DNA of 64,000 nt from Spiroplasma endosymbiont of Lonchoptera lutea (GTDB taxonomy: Bacteria; Bacillota_I; Bacilli_A; Mycoplasmatales; Nriv7), in the NCBI RefSeq assembly GCF_964019715.1, contig NZ_OZ026463.1, positions 744,001 through 808,000 of the forward strand, written 5' to 3'. The translations under genes and the position numbers were made by a program. The notes below the pieces were generated by a model, which saw nothing but the letters and a program-made list of their open reading frames with translations, did not search any database and was not told the origin of the DNA. Shown here piece by piece: positions 20,843 to 31,499 of the stretch (its first letter is position 1; each line of letters opens with the position of its first letter).

Positions 20843-21919
20843 GCCAAATTGTAAAGTTAAGTGCAACTAAATTATTTTTCTAACCAAATATTCGATTGGC
20901 GAAAGATAATTTAGTATTTTTCTTGGTCTTTGGTTTAAAGACAATATAAATTTATGAACTGCATTTTTAGTAGTGTTTGAAAAATTAAATTTTTTAGGAA
21001 ATTTTTCTCTAATTAAACCATTAGTATTTTCATTAGTACCTCTTTGTCAAGGTGAATATGCATCAGCAAAATAAATTTTCACATTTAAATTTTTTTCAAG
21101 TTGTTGTCAATTAGCAAATTCTTTACCCCTATCAAATGTTATAGTCTTAACAAGATTATTTGGAAGAATTGATAAATAATGACTAATATTTTTGTTAATA
21201 ACTTTAGTAGTTCTATTTTCAACTAATATTGCTAAAGTAAATCTTGATGTTCTTTCAACTAAAGTTATTAAACATGATTTACTTTTACCTCGTGATGATA
21301 CTACAGTATCACCTTCTCAACGGCCAAGAGTTATGCGATTATTAACATTTCGTTCTTTAATGGATTTACCATTAAATTTACCCCGATTTTCTTGAGATTT
21401 TCGTTTCTTACCTTTTCTTCTTAAATTTTTACTAGTAACCTTTTCAAGTAATCCAGAATAAATTCAATTGTAAATTGTTTTAAAACTAATAATTCATTCT
21501 TGATGAAAATTTTTAATTCTGCCATAAATTTGTTCAGGCGATCAACCTAATAATAATTTTTGTTGTACATATTTTACTAATTCTCTATTTTTAAATTTAT
21601 GAAAATAAACATGTAATTGTTTTCTATTTTCTGCTTTATTTTGTGCAATTAATGAAAAATAATGATTATTATCTTTATTTCTATTAACTTCTCGATTAAT
21701 AGTACTAATACTTCGATTAAGATTTTTAGCTATTTCACTAATTTTTACTTTAAATTTCAATTGATTCTCAATATAAATTCTTTCATCTATGCCAAGATGT
21801 TTGTATCCCATATAAAAACTCCTTAAATTTACTTTTTCTAAAATAAACTTAGCATCATGAAATTTTTATATGAAATCTTTTGCAATTTTATTTACTTGCA
21901 CTTACAAGTATAATTCAGC
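20843..21919 (-). mobile_element. ISb copy A, IS30 family, 1077 bp
   Basis: Terminal repeats GCCAAATTGTAAA…/GCTGAATTATACTTG… share an internal TAAGTGCAA block. It is flanked by AATT (20839-20842 and 21920-21923). Inserted in ISa copy 3. Identical length to copy B. Confidence 0.93.
20867..21811 (-). CDS. ISb transposase, IS30 family (copy A)
   Basis: 314 aa with TGA as Trp. An N-terminal HTH (HLGIDERIYIENQLK, then SEIAKNLNRSISTINREVNR) is followed by the IS30 DDE core: GRWEGDTVVS, ITFDRGKEFANW and RGTNENTNGLIREKFPK. Start MGYKHLG after TTAAGGAGTTTTTAT. Appears intact. Confidence 0.92.
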
Positions 21920-22359
21920 AATTTTAAAGGTTATTAAAATTTCATCAATAATTTTATTTTTAAACTCATTACCACGATCAGTATGAAATAAAGTTATTTT
22001 ATTTAATGGTCGTGTTATCTTGTGAAAAGCTTGTTGAACTAATTCAGCAGTTTTATTTGGCCCAGCACTATAGCCAATTACTTCGCGATTAAACAAGTCA
22101 ATTAATAAACAAATATAATGTCATTTAGTGCCAACTTGAACATATGTTAAATCACTAACAACAACTTCATTTGGTTTTTTGTCATTAAATTGACGATTTA
22201 AAACATTATTAATTTCGTCATTATTAACTGTTTTTTTATGATTACAATATTTTAACTTGGTGCATTTATTAGTTTGATAATAATATGTTGATTTTAGTAA
22301 ACCTAAAATCTTACATATTTTCCTCACTGAATATTTATTTTTGTTGTTATTAATTATTG

Positions 22360-22638
22360 TTATTTTTTCCCGATTATCAGTGCTGCTTGCTTTAAAATGT
22401 CATTTTCCATCCGTAATTGTTGGTTTTCTTTTCGCAAGTAAATTAATTCATTTTCTTCGACAGTGCGATTATCTTTTGCTTTAAATGACCCAGAATTATT
22501 ATAATTTTTAATTCAACTATAAATAGTTGGTTTTGGTAAATTATATTCTTTCCCTAAATTAATAACACTTTTGTCATTTTTGTATAGCATTACAATTTGT
22601 TTTTTAAATTCTTCAGAGTATGAGGTTTTATTTCCCAT
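22360..22638 (-). CDS. ISa OrfA, HTH protein (copy 3)
   Basis: 92 aa, intact although the partner OrfB is destroyed. Carries Ser before the HTH Trp (IYSW), the variant found in copies 3-5. Without OrfB it could act only as a repressor-like DNA-binding protein. Confidence 0.85.
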
Positions 22639-23313
22639 TTTTATATTCCTTCTTTCTTAATAATTTTGAAGTCTATATAATTATGGTCCAACTTATTGTA
22701 GCCTATCCACTTTCACCGCGTTCAATATCAGAAACATAATTTTTATTTAAATCACATTCATATGCTAATTCTTCTTGTGACAAATGCAAATTTATTCGTA
22801 ATCGTCTAATTTGTTGACCAAACTTAATTTTAACATTCATAACATCCTTAATCATTTTTAAACATCCCTTTATTTTATTGTTTTACTAAATTATTAGCTC
22901 AATTAACTTTTCGCACAGTAATAATTAATATTGAAAATTGAATAATTTCAGCTAAAGAAACAATTAAAAATACAATTATTGTCACCATTACTCAATTCTC
23001 AGAAAACACTTCATAATCATTGGATTTAAAAATTGTAAATGCAAATCAAGTTAACCCCACAATAAAAACCCAAGTGCAAAGAATATCAATTAAACTTGAT
23101 AACAAATTTTTACCACCGATCCTTAAAATATTAAAGAAAATAATTGATGTTGATAAGAAAAAGAACGCTATCCCTTGAAAAGCTAAGTACCACTTAGCAA
23201 CATAAATAACTGCTGGACTTCCCGTAAAGAAATTAAGAATAAATGGCGAACTAAATATGATTAATAAAGCAATTGTCGCATTTAAAATTAAACCAAAACC
23301 TAAAATTTTATAA

Positions 23314-24390
23314 GCCAAATTGTAAAATTAAGTGCAACTAAATTATTTTTCTAACCAAATATTCGATTGGCGAAAGATAATTTAGTATTTTTCTTGGTCT
23401 TTGGTTTAAAGACAATATAAATTTATGAACTGCATTTTTAGTAGTGTTTGAAAAATTAAATTTTTTAGGAAATTTTTCTCTAATTAAACCATTAGTATTT
23501 TCATTAGTACCTCTTTGTCAAGGTGAATATGCATCAGCAAAATAAATTTTCACATTTAAATTTTTTTCAAGTTGTTGTCAATTAGCAAATTCTTTACCCC
23601 TATCAAATGTTATAGTCTTAACAAGATTATTTGGAAGAATTGATAAATAATGACTAATATTTTTGTTAATAACTTTAGTAGTTCTATTTTCAACTAATAT
23701 TGCTAAAGTAAATCTTGATGTTCTTTCAACTAAAGTTATTAAACATGATTTACTTTTACCTCGTGATGATACTACAGTATCACCTTCTCAATGGCCAAGA
23801 GTTATGCGATTATTAACATTTCGTTCTTTAATGGATTTACCATTAAATTTACCCCGATTTTCTTGAGATTTTCGTTTCTTACCTTTTCTTCTTAAATTTT
23901 TACTAGTAACCTTTTCAAGTAATCCAGAATAAATTCAATTGTAAATTGTTTTAAAACTAATAATTCATTCTTGATGAAAATTTTTAATTATGCCATAAAT
24001 TTGTTCAGGCGATCAACCTAATAATAATTTTTGTTGTACATATTTTACTAATTCTCTATTTTTAAATTTATGAAAATAAACATGTAATTGTTTTCTATTT
24101 TCTGCTTTATTTTGTGCAATTAATGAAAAATAATGATTATTATCTTTATTTCTATTAACTTCTCGATTAATAGTACTAATACTTCGATTAAGATTTTTAG
24201 CTATTTCACTAATTTTTACTTTAAATTTCAATTGATTCTCAATATAAATTCTTTCATCTATGCCAAGATGTTTGTATCCCATATAAAAACTCCTTAAATT
24301 TACTTTTTCTAAAATAAACTTAGCATCATGAAATTTTTATATGAAATCTTTTGCAATTTTATTTACTTGCACTTACAAGTATAATTCAGC
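23314..24390 (-). mobile_element. ISb copy B, IS30 family, 1077 bp
   Basis: Same ends as copy A, flanked by ATAA (23310-23313 and 24391-24394). Only scattered base differences from copy A, so recent transposition is likely. Confidence 0.93.
23338..24282 (-). CDS. ISb transposase, IS30 family (copy B)
   Basis: 314 aa, intact. Same HTH and DDE blocks as copy A. A few substitutions are visible, for example at the GRWEGDT approach, where the other strand reads CAATGGCC instead of CAACGGCC. Confidence 0.92.
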
Positions 24391-25521
24391 ATAAAAATTA
24401 ACTTTTGCTTTAACAATATGATTAGCTCCTAACTCCCGACCAACAAAATATGGAACAGCCACATAATAACCATTAAAAAATGAATAAAACACGCCAATAA
24501 TGCTAAATGTTAAAATTGCCGCTTGATAAGAATTATCTAAAAATCCTTCTTTTAAAATAATCATCTTTTGCACAAACGATGAAAGCGCAAACAAGGCATT
24601 CGCCATAAAAATAAACACAAAGTTTTTCATAATTTTTTTTCACAAATCTAATGTTGTTTTTCAAATTTTTCATCCTGGATAATAAACTGGCTTCTTTCAA
24701 ACTATAAAAGCAATGACAACAATAAATTCACAAACCCGAGCAATAAATGTTGACCACGCAGCACCAACAACACCTCAACCACAAAGTTTAATAAAAATTG
24801 GATTTAAAATCGCATTAATTGTTAAAGGCAAAAAGTTAATATACAACGGTGTTCAAGCATCGCCACACTCATACATTGTATTATAAAAAATTAACGAAAT
24901 ACCTAAAAACCAAGTTGTATAATTAATAATCTGCAAATAATCATTTGCAGATTGAGAAATCAAATTTTTCTTATCTTCCGGCAAATGATTATCTAAATTC
25001 ACAATAATATTAATTAATGATGTTCTTAATGTCGATATTAAGGTAAAATAAACTACTGCCAAAATAAGTGCTAAAATTAATTTTATTCTTGTGGTTTCCG
25101 CAACTTTAGCATAATTCTTTTTCCCTAAATATTGTGTTGTATAAATACCCCCAGCACCCGAAATCGCTCAAAAACTATAAATTAATAAAATAAACATATC
25201 ATTCGTTAAACCTAAACCAGTTAATTGTTCAGGATTAAAAATTGAAATAAAAATTGTATCTAAAACATTAATAAAAGCAACAATCAAACTTTGCAAAATC
25301 AAAGGTAACATCATCCGTAAAACTTTTTTATTAAATTCTCAATCTCAATATTGTTTTCAATTAATTTTTAATTTCATTAGTTCCACCAAATTACAATATT
25401 TTCTTAATTAACACTTAAAATATAAAAAATTAATAGCAAAACAAATTTTACTACTAAATTAATAACAATTTCTTTATATCACAAATTTATATATATTAAT
25501 ACAAAACATTTTATAAAATAT

Positions 25522-26457
25522 TTAATTGTCATCAGAAGAAATACTTTTAAACAATAAATAACTATTTTTAATTTCGCGCATCATATGATTTATTCCTGAT
25601 TTAGAAATCATACCATGATAAATATTTTCATATAAATTGCAAAGCTCACTCAACGAAGCTTCAGGATTATCTAACCGTAAATTAGCAATTTGTTGAGTTT
25701 TTAATGATAACTTTAAAAAATAATCATTCGCTTTTAAAAAATTAATCATCTTAATTTGTTCAATAGCCGCTTTATTAGTTTTTTGCTGATTAGAAATCTC
25801 AATATTTGTTAAACGATTAATACTATTATACATATCGCGTGAAATCCGTTCATTTTCAAACGATAATAGTGAAAGACTTGCATCAATTAATTTCAAAAAA
25901 TCAGCAATTTCAGTTGATTTTTTTAAATAAATTAAAGGTTTTTTACGACGATAAATGCGTTTAAATTTAAAACCAAAACTATTTATTAGTAATTGTAACT
26001 TCCGAATAAATAAAATATCAATTCCTTGAATTTCTAAATGATAATTACTAATCCTTGGCGAATTAACACTACCAGTAGCAATAAATGCTCCCGCAATAAA
26101 TGCTCTTTTTGATATTTCACTCGTTAATCTTTCAAAATTAACAACTAATTCATTTCGTTTAATATCATAACTAATATCTTTATCATTAATGATTAAAGAA
26201 ACAATATGTGAAAGGTCTAACTTATATACAATAGTTTTAATTCCCATTGTCAAAATTTCTGGATAATAATTATAAATTTCAGCAATTAATTTTTTAACAA
26301 AAATAGCAACAGTTTTATTAGAACATTCAAAAATTAATTGCTTACTATTAAATATTGCTAACGATTTTATTAATCCCAATAAAATAGCTTGCTTTGCTGG
26401 ATGACTAAATTCCTTTTTCATAATTTCTTGCTTAACAATTTTAGAAAAAGACATCAC
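25522..26457 (-). CDS. whiA: WhiA sporulation/division-type DNA-binding protein
   Basis: 311 aa. It has the WhiA layout: an N-terminal LAGLIDADG-endonuclease-like fold (residues about 10-215, with KRAFIAGAFIATGSVNSPR.. YHLEI) and a C-terminal HTH (about 220-300, with LSELCNLYENIYHGMISKSG). The usual length is about 310. In Gram-positive relatives it affects division and chromosome segregation. It is last in the run hprK-lgt-trxB-whiA, an order widely kept in Firmicutes. Start is GTG at 26457 or the adjacent ATG at 26454. Confidence 0.92.
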   Translation of the reverse strand: MMSFSKIVKQEIMKKEFSHPAKQAILLGLIKSLAIFNSKQLIFECSNKTVAIFVKKLIAEIYNYYPEILTMGIKTIVYKLDLSHIVSLIINDKDISYDIKRNELVVNFERLTSEISKRAFIAGAFIATGSVNSPRISNYHLEIQGIDILFIRKLQLLINSFGFKFKRIYRRKKPLIYLKKSTEIADFLKLIDASLSLLSFENERISRDMYNSINRLTNIEISNQQKTNKAAIEQIKMINFLKANDYFLKLSLKTQQIANLRLDNPEASLSELCNLYENIYHGMISKSGINHMMREIKNSYLLFKSISSDDN

Positions 26458-26501
26458 TATTAATCACTCCATTCATAAAACTGCTATTAATTAAGCATCA
26501 A

Positions 26502-27446
26502 TTACAATTTCAATTGATCTAAATATTTTATTGCTTCTTGAGCAGCAATCGCACCATCACCAACAGCAGTAGCAATTTGTCTTAAAACTGTCTGACGAAC
26601 ATCACCAATCGCAAATATTCCCAAAACACTAGTATGCATTATTTCATTAGTAATAATATAACCATTTTCATCACAAATTTTCAAGTCTTTAACAAAATTA
26701 GAAATTGGTGTTGAACCAATATAAGGAAAAATTGCACTAGTATCAATTACTTGTTGCTCTTTTGTCGCAGTATGTTCAATAACAACTTGTTCAAGAGAAT
26801 TTTTACCAATAACTTCCTTAACAACATAATTTAACAGTCATTCAATTTTATTATTATTTTGAGCAATTGTTAATGCTCCTTTCGAAGCCCGAAATTCATT
26901 TCGGCGATGCACTAAATATAACTTTCTAGCAAACTTAGTTAAATATACCGCTTCTTCAATAGCAGAATCACCCCCACCAACAACAACAATATCCTTATTA
27001 CGAAAAAATGCCCCATCACAAACCGCACAGTAAGAAACTCCGTGACCATATAATCTCTTAGCACCATCCACCAATAACTCATTTTCAACCGTTCCCGTAG
27101 CAATAATAACCGCTTTAGTAAGCCATATTTTACCATTTTCACCAGTAATAATCTTATTATTACCGTCGGTTGCAATTTCAATATTCATTACCTTAGTAGC
27201 TTCATATTCAGCGCCTAATTTTCTAACTTGCCCATCCATTGCTAATGACAAGTCAGGTCCTAATATTTTATCAAAACCCGGATAATTTTCAATATCATAA
27301 GTTTTTACCATTTTCCCTCCGGGAGGACCTTCGTTAATAAGAAGTACTTTCAACTCCGCCCGACACGCATAAATCGCACTAGTAAATCCACCCGGACCCG
27401 CACCAATAATAATTAAATCATAATCAGTATTAATATTGTTTTTCAT
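26502..27446 (-). CDS. trxB: Thioredoxin reductase
   Basis: 314 aa. FAD-binding GAGPGG near the N-terminus (about 15-20), the redox pair CAVC, the NADPH motif VVVGGGDSAIEEA and the C-terminal FAD block GIFAIGDVR. It keeps cytoplasmic thioredoxin reduced with NADPH. Start MKNNINTDYD follows AATTAGGTGATTAT. It starts 19 bp after lgt. One TGA Trp codon. Confidence 0.95.
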
Positions 27447-27465
27447 ATAATCACCTAATTTGTCT

Positions 27466-28653
27466 TCATTTACGAACGCTAATAACTTGTGCAAAAATTA
27501 TCAAAATAATTCCAGTAATAACACCTAGCCCTAAAAATATATAAGTACCCACATAATCATAAGGAAATAAAATATCACTTTCATCACGAAACATTTCCAA
27601 AATAATTCGCACCATACTATACATAACTACATAACTTCCAGTTTGAACACCAACTCGCGTCATTCAATATTTATCCGGATTAGCATTTTTTTCTAAAGGT
27701 TTACCATCTTGAGTTCATAATTGTTTAATTCTTATTCATTGATTTTTAAATCATCGTTCCATAAGTCTAAAAAATGGATTATTAGCTTTTAAATGCGGTT
27801 CTGGATATTTTCTTACTACCGTTAACTTTTTTGTTTTACTCGGAGTTTGTTCAAAATAAGCTTGATTTCAACAATTTAACTTTCAAAGACGACGATAATA
27901 AATTTTTTTAAACGGTGTTGCCCAATTTTTTTCACTTTCCAATAATTCCACATCTTTTTCTCAAAGCGGAATAAATTTTTTAGGATATTTCTTTCAAGGT
28001 TTAACACTATTTCACATACCAATTTTAGGAATAACAAAAGTAATTAGTACCCAAGAAAATAAATTAATTAATGATTCATACAAAAACAAAGGGTGACGAA
28101 CAATCCCAATTCCTTCAACTGGACTACCATCCGCATTAGCTTTTCTTAAATTTTCTAATAATCAATCAGGTAATCAATCTAATGAAGTCGTTATCTGTCC
28201 TAAAAGTTCATGATTAAAAAAATTACCTCAACGACCAATAACTTGCCCTAATAAAATATTTGGAATAATGGCATCAGCAAATATTCATAACGATATTTCA
28301 TATTTTTTAGAATAATGCCGAAATCAAAAATAACCAACAATAACACCAGCAATAACACCACCATGAACTGCTAATCCCGGTTCTCAAATCATAAAATAAC
28401 CTCAAAACCCATACTGATCAATAATAGGACTATTAATTTTCCCAATAATTGAAGAACCAAAAATTGCACTCGGAACAGTTAAAAAAATACTTCATTCAAA
28501 TGGTTCAGTTGGAATCTCGCGGCGTTTTAATTTAATCCAAGAAGCTAAAATCGAAACAATTATTCCTAAAAGAATAAAAAGCGGATAAAATCTTAAAATA
28601 CCATTAGTCCCTGGAATTTCATTAGGTACTCAATTTGAATATATATTCATCAT
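27466..28653 (-). CDS. lgt: Prolipoprotein diacylglyceryl transferase, with long internal insert
   Basis: 395 aa, polytopic. The Lgt signature is GQVIGRWGNFFNHELLG, with EPGLAVHGG and RHPLFLYES around it, and the family C-terminus with YSMVRIILEMFRD. It transfers diacylglycerol to lipobox cysteines, so it serves the lipoproteins in this window. It is longer than the common 260-290 aa because of a charged, Trp-rich insert of roughly 120 residues (from about FVIPKIG to NPDKYW) between two membrane segments. Many TGA codons. It lies between hprK and trxB. Confidence 0.93.
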
Positions 28654-28680
28654 TTTTACTTTTACACTTAAACCTTTCTC

Positions 28681-29613
28681 TTATGTTTTAAGTTCACTAT
28701 CAATTCGGTTAATAAATAACTCAGAACTATTTATACCTTCATTATGCAACTTAATATTAATAACAGCTGCTTCAATTAATTCCGAAATATTTCTTCCTAA
28801 AGTTACAGGAATCGTAATCGCTGGAATTTTAATACCAAAAATTTCTTCTCTATCAATTTCTGTTTGCACACGATTTAAATTAGCAAAATACTCACTATCA
28901 GCCAATTTTAAATTAACAATAATATCAATATCAGTAACTTCCAAAGTTGTTCTTGAACCATACATCTTCGTTAAATTTAAAATCCCAATGCCTCTAATTT
29001 CAATATGATGCTTTAACTTTTCATCACTACGACCAATAACTTTATTAACATATCTTTGCAAAACAATCCCATCATCACCAACAAACAAATGTCCTTTTTT
29101 AACTAATTCTAAAGTATTTTCTGATTTTCCAATTCCACTATCACCTTTAATTAAAACTCCCAAACCATAAATATTAATTAACGATGCATGAACCATTTCC
29201 ATTGGTGCTAAACGATTATCAATGTAACTAACAATAATATTATAAAAATCATTAGAAGAATAATTAGCCTCAATAACAGGAAAATTTATCTCTTTAGCAT
29301 ATTCTACTAATACCGGTTCATTAAAACGAATACTAGTAAAAATCGCTGGAACATCTTGATTAATAAGTTTCTCATAACGAGCCTTGCGCTCTGTTGCTGG
29401 TAACTTATTAATGTATTCATTCTCTTTACCACCTAATAAAACAATCCGATGCTTACGACTAGTTTCATCAGAAATAAAACCTGCTAATTCTAATCCTGCA
29501 CGATTAATGCCCCCAATTTCAATTTCTCGTTCCAGCACTTGTTCATCACCAGACAATAATGATAAATTAAATTTTTCCACAACTTCTCGTAAAGTTAATA
29601 CTTTTTTATTCAT
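28681..29613 (-). CDS. hprK: HPr kinase/phosphorylase
   Basis: 310 aa. The Walker A GDSGIGKSE and the HprK signature region EIRGIGILNLTKMYG are present, with an N-terminal domain typical of the family. It phosphorylates and dephosphorylates HPr on Ser46, linking sugar uptake by the PTS to metabolic state. Start chosen as ATG at 29613 after ATAGGTGATGTTATT; a longer frame upstream has no RBS. First gene of hprK-lgt-trxB-whiA. Confidence 0.94.
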   Translation of the reverse strand: MNKKVLTLREVVEKFNLSLLSGDEQVLEREIEIGGINRAGLELAGFISDETSRKHRIVLLGGKENEYINKLPATERKARYEKLINQDVPAIFTSIRFNEPVLVEYAKEINFPVIEANYSSNDFYNIIVSYIDNRLAPMEMVHASLINIYGLGVLIKGDSGIGKSENTLELVKKGHLFVGDDGIVLQRYVNKVIGRSDEKLKHHIEIRGIGILNLTKMYGSRTTLEVTDIDIIVNLKLADSEYFANLNRVQTEIDREEIFGIKIPAITIPVTLGRNISELIEAAVINIKLHNEGINSSELFINRIDSELKT

Positions 29614-29721
29614 AATAACATCACCTATCATTTCATATAATTTAATGTTTTCTATTAAATATAATATCACAAAATTGATAAAGAACACACCCAAATAACT
29701 ACGATATCAAATTCTCCTAAA

Positions 29722-29750
29722 TTAAAAAATGCATCTCTTTAAGATGCATT
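29722..29750 (-). terminator. Orphan terminator of the spiralin-like lipoprotein gene
   Basis: A 9-bp stem (AATGCATCT with AGATGCATT) is followed on the minus strand by TTTTTTAATTT. It faces the lipoprotein gene at 32914-33648, now 3.2 kb away because of the nested IS elements. Confidence 0.7.
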
Positions 29751-30387
29751 CATATTTTATTCCTGAAATGTAAAATTAAAAAGGACACTTATATAAAAAA
29801 CAAATTGTGTTAATTCTATAATTAAGAAAAGAAAGGAATTAGCACAATGTATAAGTATCTGACTATTGAATCAATAATAGCAATAAAAGAATATAAAAGT
29901 TATGGATTTTCTATTCGTAAAATAGCAAAAGCAATTGATTATAGTAAATCAACTGTACACAGAGTTTGTAAATTATTAAATCAAAACTTATTACCATTAG
30001 AAATATTGAATCAAGTTCAAAAAAATAAACAAAATGCAGGTAGAAAATTAATAATTTTAACTTTAACAGAAATTAATACTATCAATCATTTGTTAATTAC
30101 TAAAAATTATGCTCTTGATATAATTGCTGATTTTTTAAAGAAACCTGAAATGTAAAATTAAAAAGGACACTTATATAAAAAACAAATTGTGTTAATTCTA
30201 TAATTAAGAAAAGAAAGGAATTAGCACAATGTATAAGTATCTGACTATTGAATCAATAATAGCAATAAAAGAATATAAAAGTTATGGATTTTCTATTCGT
30301 AAAATAGCAAAAGTGGATAGGCTACAATAAGTTGGACCATAATTATTATATAGACTTCAAAATTATTAAGAAAGAAGGAATATAAAA

Positions 30388-30666
30388 ATGGGAAATAAAA
30401 CCTCATACTCTGAAGAATTTAAAAAACAAATTGTAATGCTATACAAAAATGACAAAAGTGTTATTAATTTAGGGAAAGAATATAATTTACCAAAACCAAC
30501 TATTTATAGTTGAATTAAAAATTATAATAATTCTGGGTCATTTAAAGCAAAAGATAATCGCACTGTCGAAGAAAATGAATTAATTTACTTGCGAAAAGAA
30601 AACCAACAATTACGAATGGAAAATGACATTTTAAAGCAAGCAGCACTGATAATCGGGAAAAAATAA
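30388..30666 (+). CDS. ISa OrfA, HTH protein (copy 4)
   Basis: 92 aa, intact, with the Ser variant (IYSW). Same A6 slippage site before the stop. Confidence 0.9.
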
Positions 30667-30698
30667 CAATAATTAATAACAACAAAAATAAATATTCA

Positions 30699-31499
30699 GT
30701 GAGGAAAATATGTAAGATTTTAGGTTTACTAAAATCAACATATTATTATCAAACTAATAAATGCACCAAGTTTGATGTTAATAATTATGAACAAGAAGTT
30801 ATCAGTGCATTTAATAAAAGTCGCAAGATTTATGGTGCTCGTAAAATTAAAGCTGTTTTAATAATAAAAAATATCATTTTATCACGACGAAAAATCCGAT
30901 TCATTATGATCAAAAATAATTTGGTTTCTAAATACACCAAGTTAAAATATTGTAATCATAAAAAAACAGTTAATAATGACGAAATTAATAATGTTTTAAA
31001 TCGTCAATTTAATGACAAAAAACCAAATGAAGTTGTTGTTAGTGATTTAACATATGTTCAAGTTGGCACTAAATGACATTATATTTGTTTATTAATTGAC
31101 TTGTTTAATCGCGAAGTAATTGGCTATAGTGCTGGGCCAAATAAAACTGCTGAATTAGTTCAACAAGCTTTTCACAAGATAACACGACCATTAAATAAAA
31201 TAACTTTATTTCATACTGATCGTGGTAATGAGTTTAAAAATAAAATTATTGATGAAATTTTAATAACCTTTAAAATTAAAAGATCATTAAGCTCCAAAGG
31301 ATGCCCATATGATAATGCTGTTGCTGAAGCAACTTACAAAACCTTTAAAACCGAATTTATTAACGGTAAAAAATTTGCAAACTTAACACAACTAAAATGC
31401 GAACTATTTGATTTTGTTAATTGATATAACAATATTCGAATTCATGGCAGTTTAAATTATTTAACTCCCGTTGAATTTAGAAAATACCAGTCTACATAA
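30699..31499 (+). CDS. ISa OrfB, DDE transposase (copy 4)
   Basis: 266 aa, intact; DDE residues present. One visible change from copies 1, 2 and 5 is Arg to Ile in AVLI(I)KNIIL. Confidence 0.9.

Larger units (their letters stand above)
20617..22327 (-). pseudogene. ISa OrfB remnant (copy 3)
   Basis: The OrfB frame has lost 57 codons between two ACCAAGTT repeats (the NKCTK-LKYCN junction at about 22260) and is then interrupted by ISb after the second catalytic Asp (…DEILITFKI). It cannot make an active transposase. Confidence 0.9.
20588..22709 (-). mobile_element. ISa copy 3 with internal deletion and nested ISb
   Basis: ISa ends flanked by CTT repeats (20585-20587 and 22710-22712). The 2122 bp equal 1212 minus a 171-bp deletion, plus 1077 bp of ISb, plus its 4-bp duplication, so every base is explained. 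Confidence 0.93.
20497..22840 (-). pseudogene. XRE-family HTH regulator interrupted by nested ISa/ISb
   Basis: Joining 22710-22840 to 20497-20587 (minus one CTT repeat) restores a 72-aa Cro/C1-type regulator beginning MNVKIKFGQQIRRLRINLHL, with HTH helices LSQEELAYECDLNKNYVSDI and ending SELFDFDYQI. The insertion falls in the recognition-helix end (ERGE/RNIS). It lies between the cation exchanger and the MATE gene and may once have controlled a neighbour. Confidence 0.9.
22875..25377 (-). pseudogene. MATE-family efflux transporter gene interrupted by ISb
   Basis: Removing 23314-24390 and one ATAA repeat restores a 473-aa polytopic protein of the MATE/NorM-DinF family, beginning MKLKINWKQYWDWEFNKKVL with the family-typical PLILQSLIVAFINVLDTIFIS and a paired second half (KNFVFIFMANALFALSSFVQ). 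The family exports cationic compounds with Na+ or H+ antiport. The break lies after GREL-GANHIVKAKVNF, removing the last third. Confidence 0.9.

Noticed and set aside
21192-21395. Plus-strand frame of 67 codons, repeated at 23663-23866
   Set aside because: It is the antisense shadow of the ISb transposase; it repeats only because the element does.
27466-28653. Lgt as two genes or a fusion
   Set aside because: A single frame with family signatures on both sides of the insert and no internal RBS.
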